A DNA stretch of 64,000 bases from RBG-16-49-21 sp040768125 (GTDB taxonomy: Bacteria; Spirochaetota; UBA4802; UBA5550), in assembly GCA_040768125.1 (NCBI GenBank), contig JAXGNG010000006.1:62001-126000 (forward strand), given 5' to 3'. Under the pieces are notes generated by a model. It was not told where the DNA came from and searched no databases. It saw nothing but the letters and a program-made list of their open reading frames with translations. Position 1 is the stretch's first letter. The number at the start of each line of letters is the position of its first letter. Both the position numbers and the translations under genes were made by a program. Positions 9,305 through 18,528 of this stretch are shown here, piece after piece.

Positions 9305-10075
9305 TTACCTGCCTATTATGTACCGGTGCGGGTCGACTTCCTCCCTGAGTATACGAAGCTCGTCCTCGTGGGGCGGATCGGTGTCCGTGAGCTTGTCCGC
9401 CCAGAGGAGCTCGAAGCCGCAGTTGTCCTGGATGTCCTTCCGGTTGTAACCGGGATTGACGTTCAGCACCTTCATCCTCTTCGACTCCTCCTCGAAGCCC
9501 ATGATCGCCATGTTGGTGATGATCCGGTAGGGGCCGCTCCCCTTCGGGAGGCCCGCGTCGTACCTGGAGTTCCCCCCCTGGAGATAGCCGGGGGAGGTGA
9601 TGAAGTTGATCTTGTCCGTGAAGCGCTTGGCGTCCTGGACGGTCATCATCATGGTCCTCCAGCAGAGCGAGGCCAGGTCGTTGGCCCCGCCGGATCCGGG
9701 AAAGCGGACCTTCGGCTTGGCGTGGTCGTCCCCGATCATGGTCGAGTTGATGTTGCCGTACATGTCGATCTGGGCCCCGCCGAGGAAGGTGTAGTCCACC
9801 ATCCCCCGCTGGCAGGTCTCCATGATGTCCGGCATTGAGCTTGCCATGATCGCCTGGTGGAAGGTCCTCGAATCGCCCACGGAGATCGGCATCGAGGGGA
9901 GTATCGGCGCCACGCCCCCGGCCTCGAACATGATGCAGAGGTTGGGGGAATGCGTCTTCTGGGCCAGCATGGCGGCCGCGCAGGGCGCGCCGGTGCCCAC
10001 GACGACGGTGGCGCCGTCCTCGAGGTTGCGCGCCGCCACGCATATCATCAGTTCCATCGGATTGTAGTCAGCCAT
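9305..10075 (-). CDS. CoA-transferase, beta subunit (glutaconate type)
   Basis: Beta subunit of a class I CoA-transferase, 256 residues, related to GctB and 3-oxoacid CoA-transferase subunits. These enzymes move CoA between acids through a glutamyl-CoA intermediate. The FEAGG motif near residue 51 is the probable catalytic Glu site. Gly-rich PGSGGAND (~125) matches the family. The alpha gene ends 11 bases upstream on the same strand, so the two form an operon. It is divergent from the Fe-ADH gene across a gap with two operator-like palindromes. Donor and acceptor acids are unknown. Confidence 0.87.
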   Translation of the reverse strand: MADYNPMELMICVAARNLEDGATVVVGTGAPCAAAMLAQKTHSPNLCIMFEAGGVAPILPSMPISVGDSRTFHQAIMASSMPDIMETCQRGMVDYTFLGGAQIDMYGNINSTMIGDDHAKPKVRFPGSGGANDLASLCWRTMMMTVQDAKRFTDKINFITSPGYLQGGNSRYDAGLPKGSGPYRIITNMAIMGFEEESKRMKVLNVNPGYNRKDIQDNCGFELLWADKLTDTDPPHEDELRILREEVDPHRYIIGR

Positions 10076-10086
10076 CGGTCTCCTCC

Positions 10087-11100
10087 TTATTTCTTGTCGA
10101 TCAGATGCTCGATGGCGCGGAGCTTCAGTATCCTGTCGATGCCGCCGTTGAGCTCGAGGTATTCATAGAAATTTTTCGTGTCCAGGATCTGCTTCTTGAA
10201 GAAGGCCTTGAATTCCTCCGGGTCCTTCTCGATGGTGAGCCACTTCTTCAGGTGCTCCTCGTCTGAGAAATACTCGTAGGGCATGTTCCCCGGATAGCTC
10301 CCGAAGGGCACCTCGACGACGGCGTCGACGCACCAGAAGGGAATGAAAGTCGCGTGGGGCTTCTGCCGTATCTCCTCGGTCGGTATGATCCGCTCCGTGG
10401 TGAGCACCACGCGCCTGGCCGCCTTCGCGAGGTCCTGGTCGGAAACCGAGGCGCCGTACACGTGGGCGTTGCCGTAGATGTCGCACTCGTGGACGTGGAT
10501 CGCCGCGAAATCGGGATACAGGGCCGGGTAGGCCGCGTACTTCTGGCCCGTGAAGGGGCAGAGCATCTCCTTCGCCGCGCTGTACTTGAAGGTATCCGTG
10601 CCCAGGATGTTCCGCGCCGGCAGGAAGGAGAGCCCCATGGCCGCCGCCTTGATCCTCCAGGAAAGGGTGGCGTTGGTCCACTCGGTGATCTTGATCTTCC
10701 CGCTCTCGATGGCCCGGCGGGAGCTCGGCGAGAGGCCCCGCGCCTCCAGGCCGATAATGTAGGCGATGTCGATCCTGTCCAGGCACTCGCCCCCCACCAG
10801 GATCTGCATGTCGTGCGTGGCCGTGTGGCCCGCGAAGGCCAGGTTCTTCTTCCTCTGCCGCACGATCTCGTGCAGCACCGCCGTGGGGATCCGGTTCGCG
10901 CCGAACCCGCCGATGGCCAGGTAGTCCCCGTCATTGAGCATGGTCTTCACCGCGTTTTCCACCGTGGTCACCTTGTTGACCATGGCGCGGGACTTGTGCC
11001 TGAAAAACTCCCTGGCGTGATCCGCGTCGGGATCGGTGAAGAGCTCGTTCAGGCCCTGTTTCAGTTCGTTTTGACCCTGGGCTGGCATGTTTTTCTGCAT
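10087..11100 (-). CDS. CoA-transferase, alpha subunit (glutaconate type)
   Basis: Alpha subunit of a class I CoA-transferase, 337 residues, related to GctA. The CoA-binding region GDYLAIGGFGANRIPTA lies near residue 63. YPALYPDFAAIHVHECDIYGNAHVYG is the typical central block. The start MQKNMP at 11100 is preceded by GAGAGGGACAC; the open frame continues upstream to 11211 without family similarity. It has a longer N-terminus and C-terminus than GctA, which is common in environmental homologues. Candidate operator B lies 123 bases upstream. Confidence 0.86.
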   Translation of the reverse strand: MQKNMPAQGQNELKQGLNELFTDPDADHAREFFRHKSRAMVNKVTTVENAVKTMLNDGDYLAIGGFGANRIPTAVLHEIVRQRKKNLAFAGHTATHDMQILVGGECLDRIDIAYIIGLEARGLSPSSRRAIESGKIKITEWTNATLSWRIKAAAMGLSFLPARNILGTDTFKYSAAKEMLCPFTGQKYAAYPALYPDFAAIHVHECDIYGNAHVYGASVSDQDLAKAARRVVLTTERIIPTEEIRQKPHATFIPFWCVDAVVEVPFGSYPGNMPYEYFSDEEHLKKWLTIEKDPEEFKAFFKKQILDTKNFYEYLELNGGIDRILKLRAIEHLIDKK

Positions 11101-11222
11101 GTGTCCCTCTCGTTCATGGAAGTATGATGATGCCGGCTTAATTGAGTGCCACCGCTGTATTCGCACCAGCAATCTTCCGGTTGGCATCAGAAACGACATC
11201 CACGGCGCCATTATGTGAAAAT

Positions 11223-11240
11223 AGATTGACTAGTCAATCA
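11223..11240. promoter_or_regulatory. candidate TetR operator (site B)
   Basis: GATTGACTAGTCAATC (11224-11239) is a perfect 16-bp palindrome and fits TGATTGA-N4-TCARTCA except for the first base. It sits between the divergent CoA-transferase and Fe-ADH genes, nearer the CoA-transferase side. Confidence 0.6.
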
Positions 11241-11327
11241 TTTTACGGAAAAACGTTCTGAAGATAAAAAATCGCATGCGGGAGTCCCGCTGGCACGTTA
11301 ATTTTTACACCGTTTCGAAAAAAATTA

Positions 11328-11362
11328 TTGACAGTGCCTAAAATTGATTGACTAATCAGTCA
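11328..11362 (+). promoter_or_regulatory. promoter overlapped by candidate operator (site C)
   Basis: A perfect -35 box TTGACA (11328-11333) is followed 17 bases later by ACTAAT (11351-11356), a 4/6 match to -10. The palindrome-like TGATTGA-CTAA-TCAGTCA (11345-11362) covers the -10, an arrangement typical of repression. The downstream gene is the Fe-ADH at 11519. Confidence 0.55.
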
Positions 11363-11518
11363 TAATTATGTTTAATACATATGATGGCCGGGATGGTTTC
11401 CCAGGGTGCGACATATGCGCCAGTTCTGAATATATGGTGGTTTTTCTCGCATCAAGGAATAACACGTAAGGAAAAAATTCGGTCATCAGCTTGCCATCAG
11501 AGACGAGAGGAGGCATTG

Positions 11519-12715
11519 ATGAAATATCCCAACATTGAGTTCGAACCAATGTTTAACTGGGTGAACCGGCCCAGGATATTCTATTCCCCCGGCGTCAGGT
11601 CGGAAATCGGATTCGAAATGGAGCAGCTGGGCGGCAAGAGGGTGGCAGTCTATACCGACAGGGGCCTGATGTCTGCCGGCGTGGCGGACATGGTGATTGA
11701 CGAGGTGAAGAAGTCGAACCTCGATCTGGTCGGCGTATTCGACAGGATCATCCAGGACGCGAGGATCGACCTGATTAACGATGGGGCGGCGTATTACCGT
11801 GACTGCGGAGCGGACTGCATGGTGGTCGTCGGCGGGGGGAGCGTCATGGACACGGCCAAGGCCGTCAATATCATGATCGGTGGAGGGCATGAGGACTTTC
11901 AGCCCCTGGCGGACCAGGCGGCGCTGTGGGACGGCGCCAGGCCGCTCCCGCCCCATATCGCGTTCCCCACCACGGCGGGGACTGCATGCGAGGTGACCAA
12001 CGCAATGGTGGTCCTTGACACGAACGCCCACGCGAAGCTCGCGGTGTCGCATCCCTACTGCAATGCCGACATCGCCATGCTTGACCCGGAGCTCACGGTG
12101 AAGCTCCCGGCCAAGGTCACCGCCTTCACCGGCATGGACGCCCTGACCCACGCGATAGAGGGCGTCACCTCAACGCAGGCGGAGCCAATCGCGGACGCCC
12201 TGGGCCTCCACGCCATACGGCTTATCTGCAAGTACCTGCCGGTGGCAGTGAAAAACCCGGAAGACATAACGGCGCGCGGCTACATGCTCCTGGCGAGCAC
12301 CATGGCGGGGATGTGTTTCGTCAACGCCCTGACGGGGGCGGTCCACGCGACGGCACACTCCCTTGGCGCACTATACGGGATTCCCCACGGCCTGGCCAAC
12401 ACCATTATGCTTCCCGTCGTGATGGAATACAACCTCGAGGCGGTGCCGGAGCGGTTCATGATGGTAGCGGACGCCATGGGCCTGGACGTGGCGGGCAAGA
12501 AGCCGGTCGAAGCGGCGCGCATGGCGGTCCGCGAGGTCAAGAGCCTTAAGAAGAAAGCGGGACTCGGCGACACGCTGAAGGACTTCAATGTGCCGAAGGA
12601 GAGGGAGAAACTGATGCCCCTCGTCGAGCTGGCGTCGGGCGACAGCCAGATTGCGTCGAACCCGCGTCCCCTCGAAGAGGAGGATATACTCGGGCTTTAT
12701 ATTAAAGCACATTAA
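11519..12715 (+). CDS. iron-containing alcohol dehydrogenase
   Basis: Group III (Fe-type) alcohol dehydrogenase, 398 residues, closest in style to hydroxyacid-oxoacid transhydrogenase-like members (start MKYPNIEFEPMFNW, then RIFYSPGV). The NAD(P) motif VVVGGGSVMDTAKAVN is near residue 103. All four metal ligands are present: Asp and His in GMDALTHAIE (~205-209) and two His in HATAHSLGALYGIPHG. The start has a GAGAGGAGG ribosome site; an upstream frame to 11381 is not family-like. It precedes the SCP2 gene by 19 bases. It probably interconverts a hydroxyacid or alcohol with its carbonyl. Confidence 0.9.
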   Translation: MKYPNIEFEPMFNWVNRPRIFYSPGVRSEIGFEMEQLGGKRVAVYTDRGLMSAGVADMVIDEVKKSNLDLVGVFDRIIQDARIDLINDGAAYYRDCGADCMVVVGGGSVMDTAKAVNIMIGGGHEDFQPLADQAALWDGARPLPPHIAFPTTAGTACEVTNAMVVLDTNAHAKLAVSHPYCNADIAMLDPELTVKLPAKVTAFTGMDALTHAIEGVTSTQAEPIADALGLHAIRLICKYLPVAVKNPEDITARGYMLLASTMAGMCFVNALTGAVHATAHSLGALYGIPHGLANTIMLPVVMEYNLEAVPERFMMVADAMGLDVAGKKPVEAARMAVREVKSLKKKAGLGDTLKDFNVPKEREKLMPLVELASGDSQIASNPRPLEEEDILGLYIKAH

Positions 12716-12734
12716 CACCACAAGGAGAAATAAA

Positions 12735-13154
12735 ATGGAATACTGGAAAGACCCTAAAGAAGTCGTTACGGCTGTCGTCAAGATGTTCGAGGAATGCGCG
12801 AAGGATCCCGAGCTCCTCGGCGGGTTGAAGAAGGTCAACCAGCTCATCCTCTTTGACTATACCGAGAGCGGCCCCGACTGCTCGATATGGATCGATTGCC
12901 GCAACGACGATTTCAAGGTGGGCGGGGGAAAGCCGTCGGAAAACCCGGATCTCACCATGAGCCTTTCGGCAGATGACGCGCACCGCTCCTGGTCGAACAA
13001 GCTCAACCCGGTCATGGCCATCACCCGCAAGAAGATACGGGTCAAGGGCTCGGCGACGGGCCTCCTAAAGCTCGCGCCCAAACTGAAAAAGGTGGCGGTG
13101 ATATACGAGAAGGTCCTCAATGACATGGGATTGGGGAGCATATCACTTAAATAG
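12735..13154 (+). CDS. SCP2 sterol-binding-domain protein
   Basis: A 139-residue protein resembling the sterol carrier protein 2 fold: DCSIWIDC strand, NPDLTMSLSADDAHRSW and the end helix region IRVKGSATGLLKLAPKLKKV. SCP2 proteins bind lipids or fatty acyl-CoAs in a hydrophobic tunnel. The start is taken at MEYWKD, which has AAGGAG eight bases upstream. It is co-directional with the Fe-ADH 19 bases away, suggesting that a hydrophobic acyl or alcohol substrate is handled by this operon. Confidence 0.82.
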   Translation: MEYWKDPKEVVTAVVKMFEECAKDPELLGGLKKVNQLILFDYTESGPDCSIWIDCRNDDFKVGGGKPSENPDLTMSLSADDAHRSWSNKLNPVMAITRKKIRVKGSATGLLKLAPKLKKVAVIYEKVLNDMGLGSISLK

Positions 13155-13355
13155 CGTAGGGTTGCTTCATGATATATGCCGTTGGTGAGTAGCCCGGAGA
13201 GTTTTTATGATGACCCATCGATAATGATAACCACGAGTGCAAAGTGTTGGCGTAAGGATTCGAAATGTATTGCAGTGGCAATATGTGAAGGTGAGATGCG
13301 GCAAGTAAATATTTATGTATCGGGAAATGCCGAATAGCCTGAGGAAGGGATAAAT

Positions 13356-14861
13356 ATGGAAAAATATCAGATGTATATTGATGGCACGTTCGTTGATTCT
13401 GAATCCGGGAAGGTAAAAGCCACCATCAATCCAGCGACCGAGGAGCCCATTGCCGAAGTTCCGGTGGGCACTCCCGGCGACGCGAAACGGGCCGTTGAGG
13501 CGGCGCGGAAGGCCTTTGATTCCGGAGTCTGGAGCGGATTGAAAGCCGGGGAACGGGCTCAATACCTCTACAAGCTGGTGGAAAAGATCACCGAGATGGA
13601 CTTTGTCGAGATGATGGCCCAGACCGAAGTTAAAGATGCGGGCTTCACTATCAGCCTTGCGTCACAGGCGGAGGTTCCCTTTACGTCGTATTTTATTGAG
13701 AATGTCACAAAGCTTGGCGAGAGCATACCGGCATACGAGCCGCTCCCCTGGCATGATTTTCCGGACCTCGCATGGAGCTTTGTCAACAGGGAGCCGATCG
13801 GCGTGTGCGCGGGCATTATCCCCTGGAACCATCCCTACATGATGGCAGGATGGAAGATCGCTCCGGCACTTATCATGGGATGCACGGTGGTGCTGAAGCC
13901 TGCTTCAGAAACGCCACTGGCGGCCCTCGAGCTTGCGAAAGTAATCGCGGAATGCGATTTTCCTCCAGGTGTCGTGAATATCGTGACCGGCCCCGGATCG
14001 TCACTGGGAGAAGAGCTATGCACCAACCCCGGCGTGGACAAGGTGGCACTCACCGGTTCCACGGAAGTCGGCCGTCACATCATGGGCCTGGCCTCATCGA
14101 CACTTAAGAAGGTAACGCTGGAGCTGGGTGGAAAGAGCGCGCAGATCATCATGCCTGACGCAGATCTGGATATCGCAGTGGAGGGTGCGCTGGTCGGCGT
14201 GTTCTATCACCAGGGCCAGATTTGCATGTCCGGCACCCGTGCGTTTGTGCATGAAGACATCTACGATGAATTCATGGAGAGGGCGGTGGCCGCGGTCAAG
14301 ACTGTCAAGATAGGTGACCCGATGGATTATGAGACAACCATGGGGCCGCTCATTTCCAAATCACAGGAAGATACTGTCCTGAGATATGTTGATATCGGGA
14401 AAAAGGAAGGGGCACGGCTCGTTATGGGCGGTAAAAAACCAGCTCATTTGAAGAAGGGGTTTTTCGTGGAGCCGACCATTTTTGACAACGTCGATAACAA
14501 CATGACCATTGCCCGGGAGGAGATATTCGGACCGGTGCTGTCGGTTATAAAGTTCAAAAACGTCGATAATGCCATCGAAATGGCAAATGACAGCATTTAC
14601 GGACTGGCTGGTTCCGTCTGGTCCACGAACATACCCGAGGCCATTGCGATAGCGAAACGCATTCGAACCGGGACGATGTGGATCAACTGCTACCATGTCC
14701 TGAGCCCCCACGCACCATTCGGAGGGTACAAGCAGTCGGGAATCGGGAGGGAACATTCGATAGAAGGGCTCCTGGAGTTTACCCAGTCAAAGCACATTCT
14801 CGTCGACATGGGAACGCCCCTTGAGAACAGGTTGATGAATAACTTTGTCTTCAACCGATGA
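13356..14861 (+). CDS. aldehyde dehydrogenase (NAD(P)-dependent)
   Basis: Aldehyde dehydrogenase superfamily enzyme of 501 residues, the normal length. It oxidises an aldehyde to the acid. The active-site base is in LELGGKSA (~262) and the catalytic Cys in QGQICMSGTR (~292). The cofactor region GIIPWNHPYMMAGWKIAPAL and ALTGSTEVG are intact, as is EEIFGPVL. A 200-base gap separates it from the SCP2 gene, so it may have its own promoter. It probably handles aldehydes from the neighbouring Fe-ADH; specificity is unknown. Confidence 0.92.
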   Translation: MEKYQMYIDGTFVDSESGKVKATINPATEEPIAEVPVGTPGDAKRAVEAARKAFDSGVWSGLKAGERAQYLYKLVEKITEMDFVEMMAQTEVKDAGFTISLASQAEVPFTSYFIENVTKLGESIPAYEPLPWHDFPDLAWSFVNREPIGVCAGIIPWNHPYMMAGWKIAPALIMGCTVVLKPASETPLAALELAKVIAECDFPPGVVNIVTGPGSSLGEELCTNPGVDKVALTGSTEVGRHIMGLASSTLKKVTLELGGKSAQIIMPDADLDIAVEGALVGVFYHQGQICMSGTRAFVHEDIYDEFMERAVAAVKTVKIGDPMDYETTMGPLISKSQEDTVLRYVDIGKKEGARLVMGGKKPAHLKKGFFVEPTIFDNVDNNMTIAREEIFGPVLSVIKFKNVDNAIEMANDSIYGLAGSVWSTNIPEAIAIAKRIRTGTMWINCYHVLSPHAPFGGYKQSGIGREHSIEGLLEFTQSKHILVDMGTPLENRLMNNFVFNR

Positions 14862-14886
14862 CTTTTTCGGGTTCAGCGGGAGAGGG

Positions 14887-14922
14887 TCTCGCCACCGGTT
14901 GGCTGGTGATTGCATGGCGAGA
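14887..14922 (+). other. hairpin after aldehyde dehydrogenase gene
   Basis: TCTCGCCA (14887-14894) pairs with TGGCGAGA (14915-14922), and the loop itself contains CACC/GGTG. It has no T-run, so its role as a terminator is doubtful. Confidence 0.35.
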
Positions 14923-14950
14923 GAGTCGATGCAATTTGGGATGGACGTAC

Positions 14951-14984
14951 CTTAATAATGATTGATAAATCAATCATTATTAAG
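14951..14984. promoter_or_regulatory. 34-bp perfect palindrome, candidate TetR operator (site D)
   Basis: 16-bp perfect arms (14951-14966, 14969-14984) around AA. The core TGATTGATAAATCAATCA is identical to site A, but the outer arms differ in sequence and are still perfectly complementary. It ends 26 bases before the YtfJ-like gene start, a typical operator position. Confidence 0.65.
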
Positions 14985-15010
14985 CAATACTATCACGTAT
15001 GGAGAAAGAC

Positions 15011-15571
15011 ATGAAAATGAAAAAACAGATGATCCGTATCTCGTATCTGATGATTCCCTTGATGCTGGCGGTGCTGACCCTGGCCGGTTATCACGCGCTT
15101 CACGCCGCGGCCGTCGGGCAGGTGCTGCAGAACGTCACCATTCAGGATGCCAACGGGAAGCCTTCGCAAATTCCCCAATTCGGGAAGAAGGTCATTTCGA
15201 TTTTCTACAACGACGCCAATACGGCCGACATAGGGGATCCCCTCGCCGACGCGATCAAGGCGAAGAATTATCCCGATCTGAACTATGACGGCATCGGCAT
15301 CGCCAACTGCAAGGACTCGAAAGGCCTGCCGGACTGGGCGATACGGGCCGTCCTCAGGATGAAGATAAAGAAGTACAAGTCCACCATGCTGGCGGACGTT
15401 AACCACGGAATAAAAAACGCGTGGAACCTGGGCGACTGCAACAATACCTGTGTCGTGCTCATCATCGGCAAAGACAGGCGGGTCAAGTACGTAACCAGCA
15501 TAAAAAGCAAGGAAGAGAGCAAGAGCAAGATACCCGAGGTGCTTGCCCTGCTTGATCGCATGGCGAAATAG
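15011..15571 (+). CDS. YtfJ-like exported thioredoxin-fold protein
   Basis: A 186-residue protein with a signal peptide (Lys-rich start, hydrophobic LMIPLMLAVLTLAG, Ala-rich cleavage region near 27). It matches the YtfJ family: GKKVISIFYN, DPLADAIKAKNYP, and AWNLGDCNNTCVVLIIGKDRRVKY. YtfJ proteins have a TlpA-like thioredoxin fold but lack a CxxC redox pair, as here; the Cys residues present are not in CxxC spacing. The function of the family is unknown despite an old label as a transcription regulator. The start follows GGAG by seven bases. Palindrome D lies directly upstream. Confidence 0.78.
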   Translation: MKMKKQMIRISYLMIPLMLAVLTLAGYHALHAAAVGQVLQNVTIQDANGKPSQIPQFGKKVISIFYNDANTADIGDPLADAIKAKNYPDLNYDGIGIANCKDSKGLPDWAIRAVLRMKIKKYKSTMLADVNHGIKNAWNLGDCNNTCVVLIIGKDRRVKYVTSIKSKEESKSKIPEVLALLDRMAK

Positions 15572-15791
15572 CCCCGCGCCGGGGATCCCCGGACCGCTGG
15601 AGCGGTCAACGGTCATCTGCCGGCAGCGGTGTTCATCCCCCGCGGGGTGCGCCGGTGCCGGCAGTTACGCCGGGGATCGGCCGCGTGGCGCATGGATGCG
15701 TTGCCGCGCGGCGCAGGGTGAACGGGCCATTGAGCGCCGGGAGGGATCGTCATGGCCTGGCGGGTGGTCGTGAGGGGGACGATAAGACGCG

Positions 15792-17588
15792 ATGCTTACT
15801 ACGCTATTCGAGAAAATCTATCACGCGATATCCTTCACCTTCGCCATTGTCGCCTTTTCGCTGATGTCGGCCTGGCTGGCCGCCTCCTATGCCTACACGT
15901 TTATCTTCGCCTCGATACGGTTTACCGAAGGCGAAGCCCGCTACGTACTGATGATACTTTCGATCGGCCTGGTGGCGGCGACCCTGCTCCACGCGGTCCA
16001 TTTCGGGCTTCTGAATCGAATCGGGATAGCGGGATTTTCTCGAAATATCCGGATCGTAAACAGGCATCTGACCCGCGGCACTATCTTCACCATCCCTGAC
16101 AGCCGGGAAAAATACGATAAGAGCATGGAACTTCTTGCGGCCCTCTATTCTCTGCCCAAATTGAACCTTCTCTACTCGTCCCTGTATTCAATGCTCTTTG
16201 TACTTATCGCGGGGATCGCCTACTATCTTTTTTCCCACAAGGTCAGGGACGTGCTGTTGATGCTCGGGAGCGGTGTCGCCTCCTGCATGATATACGGGTA
16301 CTACTCCCTGAACGTCACGGAATACTTCATCGGGAAGCTGAAGGTGGACATCGAGAGATCGCTGTTTCTCGATGATATGCAATTCAAAAGCCGGACGCTG
16401 ATGAGCATCAAGTCCAAGTCGGTCATCGTCCTCGTCCTTTTCGCCCTTAACATCATCCTTCTGACCGTGATGTTCAGGATGACCGATGACGTAACCAGGC
16501 AGGTTATTTTCATTACGGACAGCATACTCATCGTGGGCATCCTCATAGTGCTGCTCGTCAACTCGATCGAGTATTCACTGAAACGGATCATCACCTCAAC
16601 GAAGGATCTCGCCAAGGGAGGAAGCGGTCTCTACTTCCCCTATTTTTCAAACAGGGAATTCGTTGAATTTTCCGATCACCATAACCAGGCGGCCCTTGAG
16701 ATCAACCTGTTGAGAAATGACCTGAGGCAACAGGTCGACGAGAGGACCATGGAGCTTAACGCGGCCATGGAGGAGCTCGAGGCGATCAATTCGAACCTTG
16801 TCCGGGTCAACACCGAGCTCGAGGAGGCCCAGAGGACCGCCGACCTTGACATGACAATCGCAATGAACCTTCAGACATCCCTCCTTCCCGGTGACATCCC
16901 CGCCGATTCAGCGTGGGATATCGCACTTGAGTACCGGCCCTTGTCCGGTGTCTCGGGGGATTTCTACGATTTTTACCATGATGGAGACTCGCTAACGGGA
17001 GTTTCGCTTTTCGACGTTTCCGGGCATGGCATCGCCTCCGGCCTGATAGCCATGATTTCGCGATCGATAATACGCAAGATCATCGAGAAGAACAGGAACA
17101 CCAAGCTCACTGACATTATTTCGGAGATCAACACCGAACTTTCCGTTGAGATCAGCCATGCCGATTTTTATTTGTCCGGAGTGATGCTGAGAATCAATGG
17201 GTCCACCATCGAGTATATAAATGCGGCGCATCCAGACATCATCGCAAGAAGGGGAGGCACGGCGAAGGTCGTCAATCCGGGGAAGAGCCGGGCAGGCTTT
17301 AAGGGCGAGTTGCTCGGATTCCGGCACATGGGGAGGCCGGGCAGCGTGATAAAATTCCAGGTTGAGAAGGGTGACATGCTCGTGGCGTATTCCGACTGCC
17401 TTTCCGAGAGCAAGGATTCCCTCGGCGAGGAATATGGTGAGGAACGGATCCGGGCGGCGGTGGAGCGTTCACCCGGCGATGGCGCACGTGCCGTACTTGA
17501 CCACATCATGGATGACTTCCAGTCCTTTATCGGCACGGCGCGTCCCCGCGACGACCTCACGGTGATCGTCATCAAGAAAAAGAAATAG
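15792..17588 (+). CDS. membrane-bound SpoIIE/RsbU-type PP2C phosphatase
   Basis: A 598-residue membrane protein. About six transmembrane segments fill residues 15-255, followed by a coiled coil (LRNDLRQQVDERTMELNAAM region) and a C-terminal PP2C_SIG phosphatase domain from ~355. The conserved blocks are LQTSLLPGDIP, SGVSGDFYDFY, FDVSGHGIASGL, YINAAHPD and RDDLTVIVI, with the metal-binding Asp residues retained. Such enzymes dephosphorylate STAS anti-anti-sigma factors. STAS proteins at 24946 and 26920 and an RsbW-like kinase at 26043 are candidate partners, although in separate transcripts. The membrane half is probably the signal input. Confidence 0.87.
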   Translation: MLTTLFEKIYHAISFTFAIVAFSLMSAWLAASYAYTFIFASIRFTEGEARYVLMILSIGLVAATLLHAVHFGLLNRIGIAGFSRNIRIVNRHLTRGTIFTIPDSREKYDKSMELLAALYSLPKLNLLYSSLYSMLFVLIAGIAYYLFSHKVRDVLLMLGSGVASCMIYGYYSLNVTEYFIGKLKVDIERSLFLDDMQFKSRTLMSIKSKSVIVLVLFALNIILLTVMFRMTDDVTRQVIFITDSILIVGILIVLLVNSIEYSLKRIITSTKDLAKGGSGLYFPYFSNREFVEFSDHHNQAALEINLLRNDLRQQVDERTMELNAAMEELEAINSNLVRVNTELEEAQRTADLDMTIAMNLQTSLLPGDIPADSAWDIALEYRPLSGVSGDFYDFYHDGDSLTGVSLFDVSGHGIASGLIAMISRSIIRKIIEKNRNTKLTDIISEINTELSVEISHADFYLSGVMLRINGSTIEYINAAHPDIIARRGGTAKVVNPGKSRAGFKGELLGFRHMGRPGSVIKFQVEKGDMLVAYSDCLSESKDSLGEEYGEERIRAAVERSPGDGARAVLDHIMDDFQSFIGTARPRDDLTVIVIKKKK

Positions 17589-17653
17589 GCGGCATGCTCC
17601 GGATCTCCGCCGGGCGATCCGGCGGTGACACATTACACCGGGAGAAAATAGGT

Positions 17654-18502
17654 ATGATTACTCTGGAAGATCTCATGAGCTGTTCGGAAGAGGAGAGGAA
17701 AGAACTCCAGAAGGGGAATCTCAAGAAGCTGGTCATCGGCTCGTGGGCGCCCCGCGAGGCCGCGATCATGAGAACGCTGTACAACAGCTTCAGTAAAAGA
17801 AAGCAATTCACCAGGCAGTTGATAGCGAAGATACTGGACAGGCTTTTCAGCATCGGCATGTATACCCAGGTCGTCACCTACGACGAGGTTGTCAGGTTCA
17901 TCAAGAGCCTCCCTGACAGCTACCGGATAGCCCGGGGTCCGTGCGCGTGTCGGATCAACACGGCGGAGGAACTCGGGCCGGACGCCCGCGATCTTTCGTC
18001 CGGCCGCCTTGATTTTTTCAGGCAGACGCCCCTCAACGTGGATATCCAGTTCGGGATCTGCGGCGAGGAATTCGGGAAGCAGGAAGGGTACGAGTTCATT
18101 ACGAAGCGGGAGCTGCTTGACCTAGAGGCGGAATGCCGGAACATGGGGCTGGTCTCCAATATCTTCGTGATGCTGGGCGGAGAGGGAAGCATATGCCATT
18201 GCTCCTCTAAAACGTGCGTGCCCCTCATGGCGGGCAGGATTGTCGACGGAAAAACCCATTTCATCAAGAAGGGGGAGTACCGTGCGGCAACCGACATGGG
18301 GCGCTGCAACCAGACCGGGAACTGCGTGAAGGTCTGCCACTTCGATGCCCGCCGGCTTGTCCGGGAGGATGGGAAGCTGGTCATGAAATACGATGACGCC
18401 AGGTGCTTCGGCTGCGGGCTGTGCGAGTCGGTTTGCCCGGAGAAGGCCATTGTCATGGTGCGGAGGAAAGGTCGGGATGAGAACGAAGTATCAATCATAT
18501 GA
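17654..18502 (+). CDS. 4Fe-4S dicluster ferredoxin-like protein
   Basis: A 282-residue protein. The N-terminal half is helical with Cys in GPCACRIN, FGICGEEF and ICHCSSKTC. A C-terminal 2[4Fe-4S] ferredoxin domain contains CNQTGNCVKVCHFDA and CFGCGLCESVCPEKA. It is soluble, with no signal peptide. The start at 17654 follows GGGAGAAAATAG. The Cys-rich N-terminal part resembles proteins annotated only as 4Fe-4S ferredoxins in anaerobes. It probably carries electrons, but its partner is not evident from the flanking phosphatase and convergent DUF169 gene. Confidence 0.78.
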   Translation: MITLEDLMSCSEEERKELQKGNLKKLVIGSWAPREAAIMRTLYNSFSKRKQFTRQLIAKILDRLFSIGMYTQVVTYDEVVRFIKSLPDSYRIARGPCACRINTAEELGPDARDLSSGRLDFFRQTPLNVDIQFGICGEEFGKQEGYEFITKRELLDLEAECRNMGLVSNIFVMLGGEGSICHCSSKTCVPLMAGRIVDGKTHFIKKGEYRAATDMGRCNQTGNCVKVCHFDARRLVREDGKLVMKYDDARCFGCGLCESVCPEKAIVMVRRKGRDENEVSII

Positions 18503-18528
18503 GATGGCTTACATATAATCCGACAGGG

